A DNA stretch of 64,000 nt from Candidatus Poribacteria bacterium (GTDB taxonomy: Bacteria; Poribacteria; WGA-4E; WGA-3G). Location of the stretch: positions 38,093 through 102,092 of the forward strand of contig JAJEIE010000014.1 in assembly GCA_022827625.1 (NCBI GenBank). Reading direction: 5' to 3'. A program made the translations under genes and the position numbers. Position 1 is the first letter of the stretch. Each line of letters opens with the position of its first letter. The notes under the pieces were generated by a model. That model saw only the letters and a program-made list of their open reading frames with translations, made no database searches and was not told where the DNA came from. Positions 35,022 to 45,210 of this stretch are shown here, piece by piece.

Positions 35022-36713
35022 ATGGACATCATGCAATTCTTCATCGACCTTTTCCTTTCAATACTCCCGTACATCAAAACGATCTTTCTCGCAATAATCC
35101 CGCTCGGGTTCATTATCTTTATTCATGAACTCGGGCACTTCTATGCAGCGAAGCGGTGTGGAATTAAGGTAAATACCTTCTCCCTCGGTTTCGGTCCGAA
35201 ACTCATCGGGATTCAACGCGGAGAGACGGAATACCGGATATCCTTGCTACCCTTCGGCGGCTACGTCCAGATGGAAGGCGAGAGTCCGACTGAACAGACT
35301 GGCGCGGAAGGTGAATTTGCGAGCGCATCTCTCGGAAACCGGGCATTCGTTGTTGCTGCGGGACCAGCGGTTAACCTCATATTCGGCATACTCGTCTACT
35401 GGCTCGTCTTTGCTACGGGGATCAATTCGGATTCCGCACGGTTGATCGGTGGGTTGACAGGACAAACACTCGGGACAAAAGAACCCATCCAGATCGGTGG
35501 GATGGCGCCTGAAGGCGCAGGTGCGAAAGGGGGACTCATGCCCGAAGATATCGTTCTTGCTGTCAATGGCGATGCCATCACACACTGGTCAGTGTTTCAC
35601 ACCCGCATCTTGACGAGTGCCGATAAAGAATTGGAAGTCCTTGTGGAACGAGACGGTGTACAGCGCACCCTTTACGTCACACCTGAAGCCGTGCCAAGTG
35701 TCAGGGGCGACATAGGTCTCATTAAAGTAAGTGCTAAAGATAAGACAGTCGTTCGGGAAGTCGCCGCCGGCAGTCTCGCTGCACAAGCCGGTGTCCAAGC
35801 CGGGGACCTCATTGAGAGCATCAATGGCGAACCGATCCATAACGTGCCATACTTCGGCTACGGGGTCTGGCATCCATCTGCAGACTGGAGTGCCGAAAAA
35901 CGTCAAGTACTCTATCAACACATCAATGAAAACGAACAGTCTGTGATGCTCGGTATTCGCCGGGGTGATGAAGTACAGACAATCGAAATGCCCGTCCATT
36001 GGCGTGTCATCGCAAGCGTTCAAGAGAACAGTATCGCTGAAAAAGCCGGGATTCAGAACGGAGATATACTTGCCACCCTTAACGGCGAACCGATAGACAA
36101 CGCCACGCTTTATGCGCAGCTCAATCTAATGCGGCATGAACCGATTGTTCTGAATCTCATCCGCGGTGGAAACCTCATAGAAGTGTCCCTTGTAGAGACT
36201 TCTCAAGTTTCAGACCCAGACGCGCCGCTCTTTGGGTTGGCGTGGCAAACTGCTCTCAGCGGCATGCAATTCACGGCGCAAACACCACCACTGCCAGAAT
36301 ACGGATTTTTCTCATCACTCGGGAAAGGGGTCGAAGCAACATGGCTAACCGTTACAACCGTAGGCAGAACGCTGCGACAGTTAGTCGGTGGTGAAGTCTC
36401 ACCAAAACACCTCGCCGGTCCGATCGGCATCGCAAACGCAACGAGCCGCATGTTTGAAAGGGTCGGTTTAAGCAGCGTTCTCTTCTTCATCGGATTTATT
36501 AGTATCAACCTTTGCATTGTTAACCTCTTACCGATTCCAATCGCAGATGGCGGACAATTGCTATTTTTCACCGTTGAGAAGATCCGTGGTAAACCGATGC
36601 CTCGCAAAGCGCAAGAGATCGTCCAACAGGTTAGCATTGTACTCCTGATTGCGCTTTTTCTCTATATCACCTGGTTTGATGGCATCTCTCTAATTCACGA
36701 TCTGCGGAATTAA
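35022..36713 (+). CDS. rseP: RIP metalloprotease RseP (site-2 protease), with extra PDZ
   Basis: 563 residues against about 450 usual. The zinc motif is H35-E-L-G-H39 in the first membrane helix, and FVVAAGPAVNLIFGILVYWL is the second. Periplasmic PDZ-like modules appear at about 160-235 (GGLMPEDIVLAVNGD), 245-330 (AGVQAGDLIESINGE) and 335-390 (AGIQNGDILATLNGE), suggesting three rather than two. The C-terminal NLLPIPIADGGQLLFF replaces the common LDG with ADG. It cleaves anti-sigma factors or signal peptides in the membrane. aaaagggg lies upstream of the ATG. Confidence 0.94.
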   Translation: MDIMQFFIDLFLSILPYIKTIFLAIIPLGFIIFIHELGHFYAAKRCGIKVNTFSLGFGPKLIGIQRGETEYRISLLPFGGYVQMEGESPTEQTGAEGEFASASLGNRAFVVAAGPAVNLIFGILVYWLVFATGINSDSARLIGGLTGQTLGTKEPIQIGGMAPEGAGAKGGLMPEDIVLAVNGDAITHWSVFHTRILTSADKELEVLVERDGVQRTLYVTPEAVPSVRGDIGLIKVSAKDKTVVREVAAGSLAAQAGVQAGDLIESINGEPIHNVPYFGYGVWHPSADWSAEKRQVLYQHINENEQSVMLGIRRGDEVQTIEMPVHWRVIASVQENSIAEKAGIQNGDILATLNGEPIDNATLYAQLNLMRHEPIVLNLIRGGNLIEVSLVETSQVSDPDAPLFGLAWQTALSGMQFTAQTPPLPEYGFFSSLGKGVEATWLTVTTVGRTLRQLVGGEVSPKHLAGPIGIANATSRMFERVGLSSVLFFIGFISINLCIVNLLPIPIADGGQLLFFTVEKIRGKPMPRKAQEIVQQVSIVLLIALFLYITWFDGISLIHDLRN

Positions 36714-36744
36714 TTACAGATAGTTCATGTTTCTTCTTGTAGGA

Positions 36745-36759
36745 GGGGTTTCCAACCCC
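36745..36759. repeat. Small hairpin GGGGTT-tcc-AACCCC
   Basis: The core resembles the GGCGAGGTT-tcct-AACCTCGCC hairpin at 25905. It lies in the 66-base gap between rseP and the glycosylase gene. Confidence 0.5.
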
Positions 36760-36779
36760 GAATTACACATAGGCAAAAA

Positions 36780-37499
36780 ATGGATAGAGATGACTTTAGA
36801 AAAGATTACATACAACTCATTGCAAGTGTGAGGGAATACGTGGAAGAACAACTTCAACTCGGTTTCACAGAATTAGAGCAAAACGAACCTGAACACGATT
36901 CGCCTTATGCGGATTTCGACTTATCGGCGTTGACCACCGATGCTGAGAGTTGCGTAAAGTGTGCGTTACACGAAACACGGACGAAGGTCGTTTTCGGGGT
37001 CGGAGACCCAAACGCCGATCTCATGTTCATCGGTGAAGCACCCGGCGCGGATGAAGACAGACAGGGCGAACCCTTTGTGGGGAGAGCCGGGCAATTGCTG
37101 ACTCAGATTATTGAGGCAGGCATGAAGCTCAAACGCTCAGAGGTGTATATCGCCAATGTGCTGAAGTGCCGTCCACCGGGGAACAGGAATCCGCAACCCG
37201 TTGAGGTCGAAACCTGCAGTCCTTACTTAATTCGGCAAATAGAACTCGTCCAGCCCAAGGTAATCATGGCACTCGGTAGTTTCGCCGCGCAGATGTTACT
37301 GGATACAAAAACCGGTATTACCAGACTTCGTGGTGAATTCCATGCCTGCAATGTTCCTGGACTGCGGGTCCCGCCACACAGAACGCCGCCGGTCATTATG
37401 CCGACTTACCATCCAGCGTACCTCCTGAGGAATCCGAGTGCTAAACGCGAAGTATGGGAAGACATTCAAAAGGTAATGGCGCATCTGGAACAGGCATAG
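36780..37499 (+). CDS. Uracil-DNA glycosylase, family 4 (Fe-S)
   Basis: 239 residues. [20 protein letters not shown] supplies two cluster cysteines, and the others are in [40 protein letters not shown] is the water-activating loop, and [15 protein letters not shown] the His-containing intercalation loop. It removes uracil from DNA to start base-excision repair. The N-terminal 55 residues are a less conserved extension. It lies 15 bases before priA. Confidence 0.94.
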   Translation: MDRDDFRKDYIQLIASVREYVEEQLQLGFTELEQNEPEHDSPYADFDLSALTTDAESCVKCALHETRTKVVFGVGDPNADLMFIGEAPGADEDRQGEPFVGRAGQLLTQIIEAGMKLKRSEVYIANVLKCRPPGNRNPQPVEVETCSPYLIRQIELVQPKVIMALGSFAAQMLLDTKTGITRLRGEFHACNVPGLRVPPHRTPPVIMPTYHPAYLLRNPSAKREVWEDIQKVMAHLEQA

Positions 37500-37514
37500 C
37501 ATCGGACAAGAAAT

Positions 37515-40043
37515 ATGGACTACGTGAACGTTGCTTTTCCGCTATCAGTCAATCAGGTTTTTACCTATGGCGTGCCGTCGCAGCTTGATACGGTTTTGCG
37601 ACCCGGTGTCCGAGTCTTAGCACCGTTTCGTAGCACCCATGAGGAAGGGGTCGTCGTTGAACGTATCAAGGAAACAGACCTTGACCCGAACGTTATCAAA
37701 AACATCTCCGACTGTCTTGATGAGACCCCGACATTTTCTGCTGAGATGCTCACCCTTACCCGATGGATGGCGGATTACTACGTCTCTTCATGGGGTGTAG
37801 CCCTTTTTTCTGCCGTGCCAGCCGCAGTGCGTAGCCAAAGGCAGCAACGCGTACGCCTCATATCTGAGACACCAAAACCGCGTGGTAAAATCCAAAAAGC
37901 ACTCGTCTCTGCCTTGGAAGCAGAGGGCGAACTCTCACCGCATCAACTTGCCCGTCGCACCGGCTTAAGCGAGCGAGAACTCCGCCCAAGGATCGCTGCC
38001 CTCCGTGAAAAAGGCGTTATTGATGTTCGTGTTACTCACAAACCGAAAGCGACGACGCAAGTAACCCAAGTCGCGAGTTTAGCCTTACCAGACACCGATA
38101 TTAAAGCAGAGATCGCCGAACTTAAGAGCCAAGCAAACACGAATGACAGTATGTCCACATCGCCTACCGGTAACCGCCAGAACGTTGCTGACGCTAAACG
38201 CGCCGAGATCTTGCAACTCCTTCTTGATGAAGGTGTCCCCTTAACAACAGCAGAACTGACAAAACGCGTAAATACCAGTACATCCCCACTCCGTACGCTT
38301 GAAAGACGTGGACTCATCCACATTAAACCTGCGCAAGTCGTCCGCAATCCCCTAAACGCTGAACCGATTGCACCAACCCAACCCTTACTGCTGAGTCCAG
38401 AGCAACTGAGGGCATTTTTGGAAATTCGACATGCCCTCGCACTACAAACGCAGAGTGAATCGGCACATCCGCCGACTTTCCTCCTGCACGGCGTGACCGG
38501 CAGCGGAAAAACGGAGGTGTACATGCAGGCGATGGCAGATATCCTCAAGAACGGAAAATCGGTCATCGTTTTGGTCCCAGAGATCTCGCTGACCCCGCAA
38601 ACCGCCTCCCGATTCGTTGGACGTTTTGGTGAACAGGTAGCCGTCCTCCATAGTCGCTTGAGCAACGGCGAACGCCATGACCAGTGGCACCGTATCCAGA
38701 AAGGCGAAGCCAGTATTGTGATTGGACCGCGTTCTGCTGTCTTCGCACCCGTCAAAAATCTCGGATTACTGATTATAGATGAGGAACATTCGGATTCCTA
38801 TAAATCCGATACCGCACCGCGTTATCACGCCCGAGAGGTCGCACAGAAACGGAGTGAACTCGCAAACTGTCCCGTTCTACTCGGAAGTGCGACCCCCTCC
38901 CTTGAGAGTTTCCATCTCGCCAAAAATGGACATTACCGCCTCCTCAATCTGCCGACGCGTGTGCTCAATAGAAAGATGCCCGAGGTCCACATCGTCGATA
39001 TGCGACGGGAATTGAAAAATGGCAACCGCACGATCTTCTCCAATCTGCTCCGAAGTTCGATGGAACAATGTCTCGTCCGGCGAGAACAGATCATCCTGTT
39101 TCTCAATCGGCGCGGACATTCTACCTACGTTTTCTGTCGAACCTGTGGGTATGTCGAACAGTGTGACAACTGCTCTATCTCAATGACGTTTCACTTTGAG
39201 AGCAAGCAACTTATCTGCCATCACTGCAGCGATAAGCGTCCAAACCAGACGACGTGTCCACAGTGTGGCAGTCCAGCCATTCGCTATTTTGGGCTCGGCA
39301 CAGAGTCTGTCGAACAGGAGGTACGGAAAGCCTTTCCAAAAGCCACTATAGAACGGTTTGATGCCGACTCGACGGCTCGGAAAAACGCACACCAGCAAAT
39401 CTTAGAGGCGTTTGAAGGTCAGAAAATAGACATCCTCATAGGGACACAGATGGTCTCGAAAGGCTTAGACTTCCCAAACGTTACACTTGTCGGGGTCATC
39501 GCTGCGGATACCGCACTGAACTTGCCTGACTTCCGAGCGGGTGAACAGACGTTCAGTTTACTCACGCAGGTCGCAGGACGTTCTGGGCGCGCCGAACTCG
39601 AAGGCAAAGTCGTCATACAGACCTATATGCCTGAGCATTACTGCATCGCAGCGGCGCGGCAACACGATTATATCGGTTTTTATTCACAGGAACTCGAAGC
39701 ACGGAGTACTTTCCGATACCCACCGTTTTCACACGTCGCAACGCTCTTACTCCGCGGTAAAAATGAGAAAGAGGTCATAGACACTGCACACACCGTGCAG
39801 GAGCACCTCGAAAGTTGGCAGACGGATCAGAAAGCAGGCGCACATCCTGTAGAAATTCTCGGTCCTGCCCCGGCACCGCTCTCGAAAATTGAGGGAAAAT
39901 TTCGGTGGCATTTCTTGCTCCGTAGCAAAGCCGTAGAAAAGATAAGTCAACTTCTTAGATACCTAACACACGAACCCCCAGTCACAATCAAATCAAACGC
40001 AGTTGAACTTGTGATTGACATCGATCCAACAAATACGTTATGA
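37515..40043 (+). CDS. priA: Primosomal protein N' (replication restart helicase)
   Basis: 842 residues. The N-terminal 3'-DNA-binding domain is VNVAFPLSVNQVFTYGVPSQ. A winged-helix-like middle is followed by the SF2 helicase with Walker A GVTGSGKTEVY at about residue 326 and DEEH at about 422. The zinc module has CRTCGYVEQCDNC, CHHCSDKRPNQTTCPQCG at about 540-590. GTQMVSKGLDFPNVTLVG and QVAGRSGRAELEGKV are helicase motifs V and VI. The region about 130-275 (two KxxGVIDV-like winged helices with a Ser/Thr/Asn-rich spacer) is longer than in E. coli PriA (732 residues). Confidence 0.95.
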   Translation: MDYVNVAFPLSVNQVFTYGVPSQLDTVLRPGVRVLAPFRSTHEEGVVVERIKETDLDPNVIKNISDCLDETPTFSAEMLTLTRWMADYYVSSWGVALFSAVPAAVRSQRQQRVRLISETPKPRGKIQKALVSALEAEGELSPHQLARRTGLSERELRPRIAALREKGVIDVRVTHKPKATTQVTQVASLALPDTDIKAEIAELKSQANTNDSMSTSPTGNRQNVADAKRAEILQLLLDEGVPLTTAELTKRVNTSTSPLRTLERRGLIHIKPAQVVRNPLNAEPIAPTQPLLLSPEQLRAFLEIRHALALQTQSESAHPPTFLLHGVTGSGKTEVYMQAMADILKNGKSVIVLVPEISLTPQTASRFVGRFGEQVAVLHSRLSNGERHDQWHRIQKGEASIVIGPRSAVFAPVKNLGLLIIDEEHSDSYKSDTAPRYHAREVAQKRSELANCPVLLGSATPSLESFHLAKNGHYRLLNLPTRVLNRKMPEVHIVDMRRELKNGNRTIFSNLLRSSMEQCLVRREQIILFLNRRGHSTYVFCRTCGYVEQCDNCSISMTFHFESKQLICHHCSDKRPNQTTCPQCGSPAIRYFGLGTESVEQEVRKAFPKATIERFDADSTARKNAHQQILEAFEGQKIDILIGTQMVSKGLDFPNVTLVGVIAADTALNLPDFRAGEQTFSLLTQVAGRSGRAELEGKVVIQTYMPEHYCIAAARQHDYIGFYSQELEARSTFRYPPFSHVATLLLRGKNEKEVIDTAHTVQEHLESWQTDQKAGAHPVEILGPAPAPLSKIEGKFRWHFLLRSKAVEKISQLLRYLTHEPPVTIKSNAVELVIDIDPTNTL

Positions 40044-40051
40044 TAGTTATT

Positions 40052-40162
40052 GGTTATCAGTTTTTAGTTAAAGAGGGACACCTTAACAATTCATCACGCC
40101 CTGGAATGTTCCAAGTGCGAGTGGATTGTCCCCAGCTATCTCTTAACCGATAACTGACAACC
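40052..40162. repeat. Intergenic inverted-repeat element, copy E
   Basis: The left arm is GGTTATCAGTTTTTAGTTAA to GAG (40052-40075); the right arm is CTCTTAACCGATAACTGACA to ACC (40140-40162). An inner ACAATTCATC and GTGGATTGT pair is also seen. It fills the gap before the aldolase-fold gene. Confidence 0.65.
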
Positions 40163-40192
40163 GACAACTATTAAAAAAGGAATTAATTATAA

Positions 40193-41146
40193 ATGGGCAA
40201 CCGGATATTTGATAAACTCGCCGACTCGGAGTTGCTTGCACGCAGCCCGATCCTCGTCTTCGCCGCGGATCCACTCGCCTCTGCTGGGATTCAAGGACTC
40301 GGACAAGTGCAGCACCCGAAACCTCACTACCGAACACACGCTGAGTTTTTGCAACTCCAACGCGACCTCGCCGCAGATGGACAGTTAGATGGACTCTTGA
40401 TGACACCGGCTGATGCAGAAACCCTCGCACTCGAAGAAAACCTGTTTGAAAGCACACCGATTACCCCGATCGTCCGAATGAACTCTGAAACAGCTATCTG
40501 GAACCCACGGTTCGGGGTCTATACCTCACGGTTGTCGATGCCGTTTCAGACGGTCTTCCCTGAAGACATGCAACGCTATTGTGAGGCGTTGATCGGGCCC
40601 GCACTCGAATGCCGAGTTAACCTTGGACTCTATTCCATTACACTCAATAACGACCCGATCGCTGATGAGCGGATGTTACAGGCGTACGTGCAATTCGCAC
40701 ACGTCGTCGGTGAGATCGAGGGGTTTGATCATCTATTAGAGGTATTTTTACCAAACATTAAATTACCCGGGATGGACGATGAGAAGCGCGGCATGTACGT
40801 CGCCGACTCCATTGTTCGCACGATGAGTTACCTACGCAAACACCAGCGTCCACGCTTTATCAAAACCGCCTACACGACATCCGAGGTTTGGAGTGAGTTG
40901 TGTCAATTTGATACGACGCTGGTCATTGGTGCCTTAGGGGGTCCCCGACAGAACGCACGTAGCACATTTGCCTTAGCGCACAACGTTGTCAGCAACGGTG
41001 GACGCGCCATCCTGTTTGGGCGGACGATTTTCGGTGAAGACGCACCTGTGAGTTTCGTACAATGCCTCCGGCGTGTCTTGGACGGTGAGTTGGGTCCGCA
41101 GGATGCACATGCCGAGTATCAAAAGGCGCTACGAGCGAGGCTATAG
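40193..41146 (+). CDS. Putative class I aldolase-fold protein (DhnA/LacD-like)
   Basis: 317 residues. The TIM-barrel pattern ends with PRFIKTAYTTSEVWSEL, which offers a candidate Schiff-base Lys. TTLVIGALGGPRQNARSTFA and NGGRAILFGRTIFGE follow, the phosphate-binding strands 7 and 8 seen in DhnA/LacD/DeoC-type aldolases. The first 110 residues are not recognisable. It is followed after 15 bases by an ATP-grasp gene, suggesting a shared pathway. aaaaagga lies upstream. The product name is inference from the C-terminal half. Confidence 0.55.
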   Translation: MGNRIFDKLADSELLARSPILVFAADPLASAGIQGLGQVQHPKPHYRTHAEFLQLQRDLAADGQLDGLLMTPADAETLALEENLFESTPITPIVRMNSETAIWNPRFGVYTSRLSMPFQTVFPEDMQRYCEALIGPALECRVNLGLYSITLNNDPIADERMLQAYVQFAHVVGEIEGFDHLLEVFLPNIKLPGMDDEKRGMYVADSIVRTMSYLRKHQRPRFIKTAYTTSEVWSELCQFDTTLVIGALGGPRQNARSTFALAHNVVSNGGRAILFGRTIFGEDAPVSFVQCLRRVLDGELGPQDAHAEYQKALRARL

Positions 41147-41161
41147 CCCCGAGGTCTCTAA

Positions 41162-42421
41162 ATGTCAGAACGCGCCTCAGAGAAACCGCGTATCCTTCTC
41201 TTACTGCCGACGCGAACCTACAGAGCAACCGATTTTCTCGCCGCCGCTATGAAACTCAATGTAGAAGTCGTCGTTGCCTCAGAGGAAGCCGCGACAACCG
41301 CAGATGCCTCGCCGCGTGATTCACTTGTGCTCGACTTCAGCACGCCAATCGTCGCAACACAGACGATCACCGAATTTGCCGAAACACGTCCAATCACTGC
41401 AATCGTCGGTGTTGATGATGATACCACCTTACTCGCTACAATCGCCTCAGCGTCACTCGGACTTCCGCACAACCCTGTTGCATCTGCGAAAGCCACGCGC
41501 GATAAGTACCGCTTACGGCAGACACTCGCAAAGGGTGGTGTTCCATGTCCAAAGTTCAGGCGTTTCTCGACTCATGACGACCCGACTGAAATCGGTAAAA
41601 ACGTTGATTTTCCGTGTGTGATTAAACCCCTCTCCCTATCGGCAAGCCGCGGGGTCATTCGAGCCGACACACCGTGTGAATTTACCGAGGCTTTCCGGCG
41701 CATCACAGTACTTCTCGAAACTTTGGAAACCGAAGCAGGCCCAAACGCTGCGTCTTCATATTCGGAGGTATTGGTCGAAGATTACATCGCCGGTATAGAG
41801 GTGGCACTTGAGGGGATCCTTTTAGATGGGGAACTTAAGACGTTAGCACTGTTTGATAAACCCGACCCACTTGAAGGACCGTTTTTTGAGGAGACCCTTT
41901 ACATCACACCTTCGCGCCTAACGTCTGAGGTGCAGGATGAACTCCAAAACGCGACCGCAGCAGCCGCGGCTGCATTAGGACTCCGTCACGGTCCCATCCA
42001 CGCTGAATTGCGTTATAATGCAAAGGGTGCCCACCTTATTGAAATCGCTGCTCGGACGATTGGTGGGTTATGTTCCCGCACGCTGCGATTTGGCGCCGGC
42101 ATGTCGTTGGAAGAACTTGTAATCCGACACGCAATCGGGCAGCACGTGGAGAGGCTCCATCGGGAACAACAGGCAGCGGGGGTGATGATGATACCTGTTC
42201 CGAAGGCAGGGATATTAGGAGAGGTGCAAGGCAAATCCGCAGCGCGCAAGGTAAAGGGTGTTACGGAAGTCAATATCACGATCCCTATTGGTGGTGAGGT
42301 TATTCCCTTACCGGAAGGCGCGAGGTATCTCGGTTTTATCTTTGCGGGTGCCGAAACACCGGAAGCGGTTGAAGCGGCACTCCGTGAGGCACACCGCCGT
42401 TTGGCGTTTGTGATAATGTAA
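41162..42421 (+). CDS. ATP-grasp domain protein (carboxylate-amine ligase-like)
   Basis: 419 residues. The N-terminal PreATP-grasp domain is KPRILLLLPTRTYRATDFLA. The ATP-grasp core has FPCVIKPLSLSASRGVIRAD, VEDYIAGIEVALEGILLDGE and GPIHAELRYNAKGAHLIEIA, with catalytic Glu/Asn-type ligands in ELRYNAKGAHLIEIAARTIGG-like order. A C-terminal VKGVTEVNITIPIG biotin-carboxylase-like strand region closes it. Members join a carboxylate to an amine or thiol via acyl-phosphate. Partner of the aldolase-fold gene 15 bases upstream; no known pathway match. Confidence 0.8.
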   Translation: MSERASEKPRILLLLPTRTYRATDFLAAAMKLNVEVVVASEEAATTADASPRDSLVLDFSTPIVATQTITEFAETRPITAIVGVDDDTTLLATIASASLGLPHNPVASAKATRDKYRLRQTLAKGGVPCPKFRRFSTHDDPTEIGKNVDFPCVIKPLSLSASRGVIRADTPCEFTEAFRRITVLLETLETEAGPNAASSYSEVLVEDYIAGIEVALEGILLDGELKTLALFDKPDPLEGPFFEETLYITPSRLTSEVQDELQNATAAAAAALGLRHGPIHAELRYNAKGAHLIEIAARTIGGLCSRTLRFGAGMSLEELVIRHAIGQHVERLHREQQAAGVMMIPVPKAGILGEVQGKSAARKVKGVTEVNITIPIGGEVIPLPEGARYLGFIFAGAETPEAVEAALREAHRRLAFVIM

Positions 42422-42521
42422 ACAAAATTCTATTTTCTATAGTTTTTCATACCTTTTGTGTTATCTTAAAAAACTGTGAGCAACAACTTAGATTCTCATT
42501 ACAAAAAAGGAGAAATTTTAA

Positions 42522-45134
42522 ATGAAAAAATTATTTCCATTCACGCCTTTCAAATCTACATCTGGACTTTTTGTGCTTTTGACACTACTCATCGCTTCGC
42601 TTGTGTTGACAGCGGTCGGTTCTGCCCAAGATTCTCCACAGTGGCATCTGCCCGAAGGTGCGACTACGCGTCTCGGTAAAGGCTGGTTGTATGACCTCCA
42701 GTATTCGCCTGATGGCACCCAACTTGCCGCTGCAGGGACACTCGGCGTTTGGATGTATGACACAGCAACCTATGAAGAAACTGCCCTGTTTACTGGGTAC
42801 GGATATGGTGTTGCGGCACTGGCGTATTCACCTGACGGGAGCGTTCTCGCCGCCGGATTCTTGAATGGCACTGTGCGCTTGTGGAACCCAGAAACGGGTG
42901 AGGTCTTACACGCGCTCACGGGACACAGACGAAGCGTCCGCGCTGTCGCTTTTAGCCGTGATGGGTCTATGCTCGCAAGTGGCGGTAGAGACGATACGAT
43001 CCACCTATGGAATCCGGAAACAGGCGAGCTCCTGAATACGTTTGAAGGACACACGGCGGGGATCAGCAGTCTGGTTTTCAGTCTTGATGGGAACACGCTT
43101 ATCAGTGGGAGTCGAGACGATAGTATCCGTATATGGGATGTTACCACAGGTGAAGCCCAAGACCCTCTCCTGGCGCATCGGGATAACGTTTCCAGTCTCG
43201 CACTCAGTCCGGATGGAATGACGCTTGCCAGTGGAGACCTAAACGCTGTGATTCATCTATGGGATACCACAACGTGGACAATCAAGCAAACACTCATCGG
43301 ACATACGTCTTCGATCTACGAGGTAGCATTCAGCCCTGACGGACGACTCCTGGCGAGTGCCGGTGAGGACGATACTGCCCGCTTATGGCATGCTGCCACA
43401 GGTATACATTTGAGAACGATAACCGATCACACCGCTGATATCTACGGCATCGCTTTCACGCCTGACGGAAACACACTCACCACCGGCGGATGGGACGCTT
43501 CTATACGTTTTTGGGAACCTATCACGGGAACCCATCTGAAAACCATCACCGGGCATACAGATGCCGTCGCCAGCGTTACATTTAGTGCCGACGGTAGCAT
43601 TCTGGCTACTCGAAGTTGGGACAAAACCATCCGCCTCTGGGATGCCGATACCGGTGAACTGCACCATACACTTATTGGACACCAAGACGATGTGGATGTG
43701 GTTGTGTTCGCACCTGATGGACGGACACTTGCCAGCGGCAGCCAAGATAATACCATTCGTCTATGGGATGCCGTTACAGGCGAACACCTAAAGACCCTGA
43801 GAGGGCATTACTCTTACCTCATCAGTCTTGCTTTCAGCCCTGATGGCAGCATACTTGCCAGCGGCAGTGAGGACGATAGCATACGCCTCTGGGATGTTGC
43901 CACGGGAGCAGGTATAAGAACCCTCTGGGAACACGAAGCGGGTGTTGAAACCTTAGATTTCAGTTCTGATGGTAGTATGCTCGCAAGTGGAAGTAGAGAC
44001 AATACGATTCGCCTCTGGGACCTCGAAACATACGACGTACTCCACACCATCACCGAACATGAAGACGATGTTTGGACAGTCGCCTTCAGTCCAGATGGTG
44101 AGATACTCGCAAGTGGTGGGCATGATAAAGTCTCTTTATGGGATGTCGCTACAGCTAAACTCCAGAAAACTTTCAGCAAACCTATTGACCCTGAAGAGGC
44201 AGCGGAAGTAGATGAATTGGCAGAAGATGCCCCCGCTGAGAATCCCGCAAACGCCACGAGCATCGTTTTCAGCCCTGATGGTAGCACCCTTGTCACAGGC
44301 AGCTACGATGCAGCCATCCGTCTGTGGGACATTACCACCGGAGAGCAGCTGGCGGTGTTCGATGGACACACATATTCTGTCACGAGCGTCGCGGTGAGTC
44401 CAGACGGGAACACCATCGCAAGTGGAAGTGTCGACGGTACTGTCCTGCTGTGGGCATCTCCAACCGTGCCGAGTCTTGATGCAATTCTCGCACAAATCTT
44501 AGGTGATCTGAATAAAGACGGTATCATCAATATTCAAGATATCGTCTTAATTGCAGCGAGTTTCGGAGAAACGACCGAGAGTGAGGCAGATCTCAACGGA
44601 GATGGGGTCGTTGACATTCAGGATCTGGCTATAATCGCGAACGCTTTAGGAAATGCCGCAGCCGCACCGCCGACGGACGCATACGCCAGTGAGCACCTTA
44701 CAACAGCACAGGTGAAACAGTGGTTGCGCCTTGCCAAGCGCGAAGTTTCTCAACTGAACCAGACCGCAAAATTTCCGAGTGAAGTCCCTTACGAACGCGG
44801 GATTCTGATACTCGAGCAGATTTTGGAAACGTTAGCACCAAAAACGACAGTGCTGCTACCGAATTATCCCAATCCGTTCAATCCTGAAACGTGGATTCCC
44901 TACCAGTTGGCAGCACCCGCGAATGTTGTTATAACCATCTATGGCATTGATGGAGGATTAGTTAGAACGCTTGAATTGGGACATCAGGCGGTAGGTGTAT
45001 ATCAAACCCGGAGCCGGGCAGCACACTGGGATGGTAGGAACGAATTCGGCGAACAGGTCGCCAGTGGTGTCTATTTCTATGTACTAACGGCAGGTGATTT
45101 TACTGCTACACGGAAGATGTTGATACGCAAGTAG
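42522..45134 (+). CDS. Exported WD40-repeat protein with dockerin and C-terminal sorting-like domain
   Basis: 870 residues. A signal peptide (FVLLTLLIASLVLTAVGSAQ, about residues 18-37) is followed by about fourteen WD40 units of about 42 residues (residues about 55-645; typical unit: AFSPDGSILASGSEDDSIRL). A type I dockerin with two Ca-binding loops (DLNKDGIINIQD and DLNGDGVVDIQD, about residues 661-708) follows. A linker leads to the C-terminal about 95 residues, LPNYPNPFNPETWIPYQLAA to TATRKMLIRK, a FlgD/T9SS type A-like domain. A likely surface-attached or secreted scaffold or binding protein. AAAAAGGAG precedes the ATG. Confidence 0.9.
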   Translation: MKKLFPFTPFKSTSGLFVLLTLLIASLVLTAVGSAQDSPQWHLPEGATTRLGKGWLYDLQYSPDGTQLAAAGTLGVWMYDTATYEETALFTGYGYGVAALAYSPDGSVLAAGFLNGTVRLWNPETGEVLHALTGHRRSVRAVAFSRDGSMLASGGRDDTIHLWNPETGELLNTFEGHTAGISSLVFSLDGNTLISGSRDDSIRIWDVTTGEAQDPLLAHRDNVSSLALSPDGMTLASGDLNAVIHLWDTTTWTIKQTLIGHTSSIYEVAFSPDGRLLASAGEDDTARLWHAATGIHLRTITDHTADIYGIAFTPDGNTLTTGGWDASIRFWEPITGTHLKTITGHTDAVASVTFSADGSILATRSWDKTIRLWDADTGELHHTLIGHQDDVDVVVFAPDGRTLASGSQDNTIRLWDAVTGEHLKTLRGHYSYLISLAFSPDGSILASGSEDDSIRLWDVATGAGIRTLWEHEAGVETLDFSSDGSMLASGSRDNTIRLWDLETYDVLHTITEHEDDVWTVAFSPDGEILASGGHDKVSLWDVATAKLQKTFSKPIDPEEAAEVDELAEDAPAENPANATSIVFSPDGSTLVTGSYDAAIRLWDITTGEQLAVFDGHTYSVTSVAVSPDGNTIASGSVDGTVLLWASPTVPSLDAILAQILGDLNKDGIINIQDIVLIAASFGETTESEADLNGDGVVDIQDLAIIANALGNAAAAPPTDAYASEHLTTAQVKQWLRLAKREVSQLNQTAKFPSEVPYERGILILEQILETLAPKTTVLLPNYPNPFNPETWIPYQLAAPANVVITIYGIDGGLVRTLELGHQAVGVYQTRSRAAHWDGRNEFGEQVASGVYFYVLTAGDFTATRKMLIRK
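42690..44455 (+). repeat. Tandem WD40-coding repeat array
   Basis: About fourteen units of about 126 bases encode beta-propeller blades. Neighbouring units share strings such as cgcctctgggatg and cttgccagcggcag, so recombination or slippage could change copy number. Between blades 12 and 13 an acidic Ala/Glu/Asp-rich insert (EEAAEVDELAEDAPAENPAN) interrupts the period. Confidence 0.8.
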
Positions 45135-45151
45135 AATATAGTAAGTCAGCG

Positions 45152-45210
45152 AGGGCTCCTAATCTCGCCCTCTATTTTGCTATAAAGGCGAGGCAATACT
45201 GTCTCGCCTT
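45152..45210. terminator. Bidirectional terminator-like hairpins between convergent genes
   Basis: GAGGGC...GCCCTC (45152-45173, then tattttg) and AAGGCGAG...CTCGCCTT (45185-45210) stand between the WD40 gene and trpS. Neither has a long T run, so efficiency is uncertain. Confidence 0.5.
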
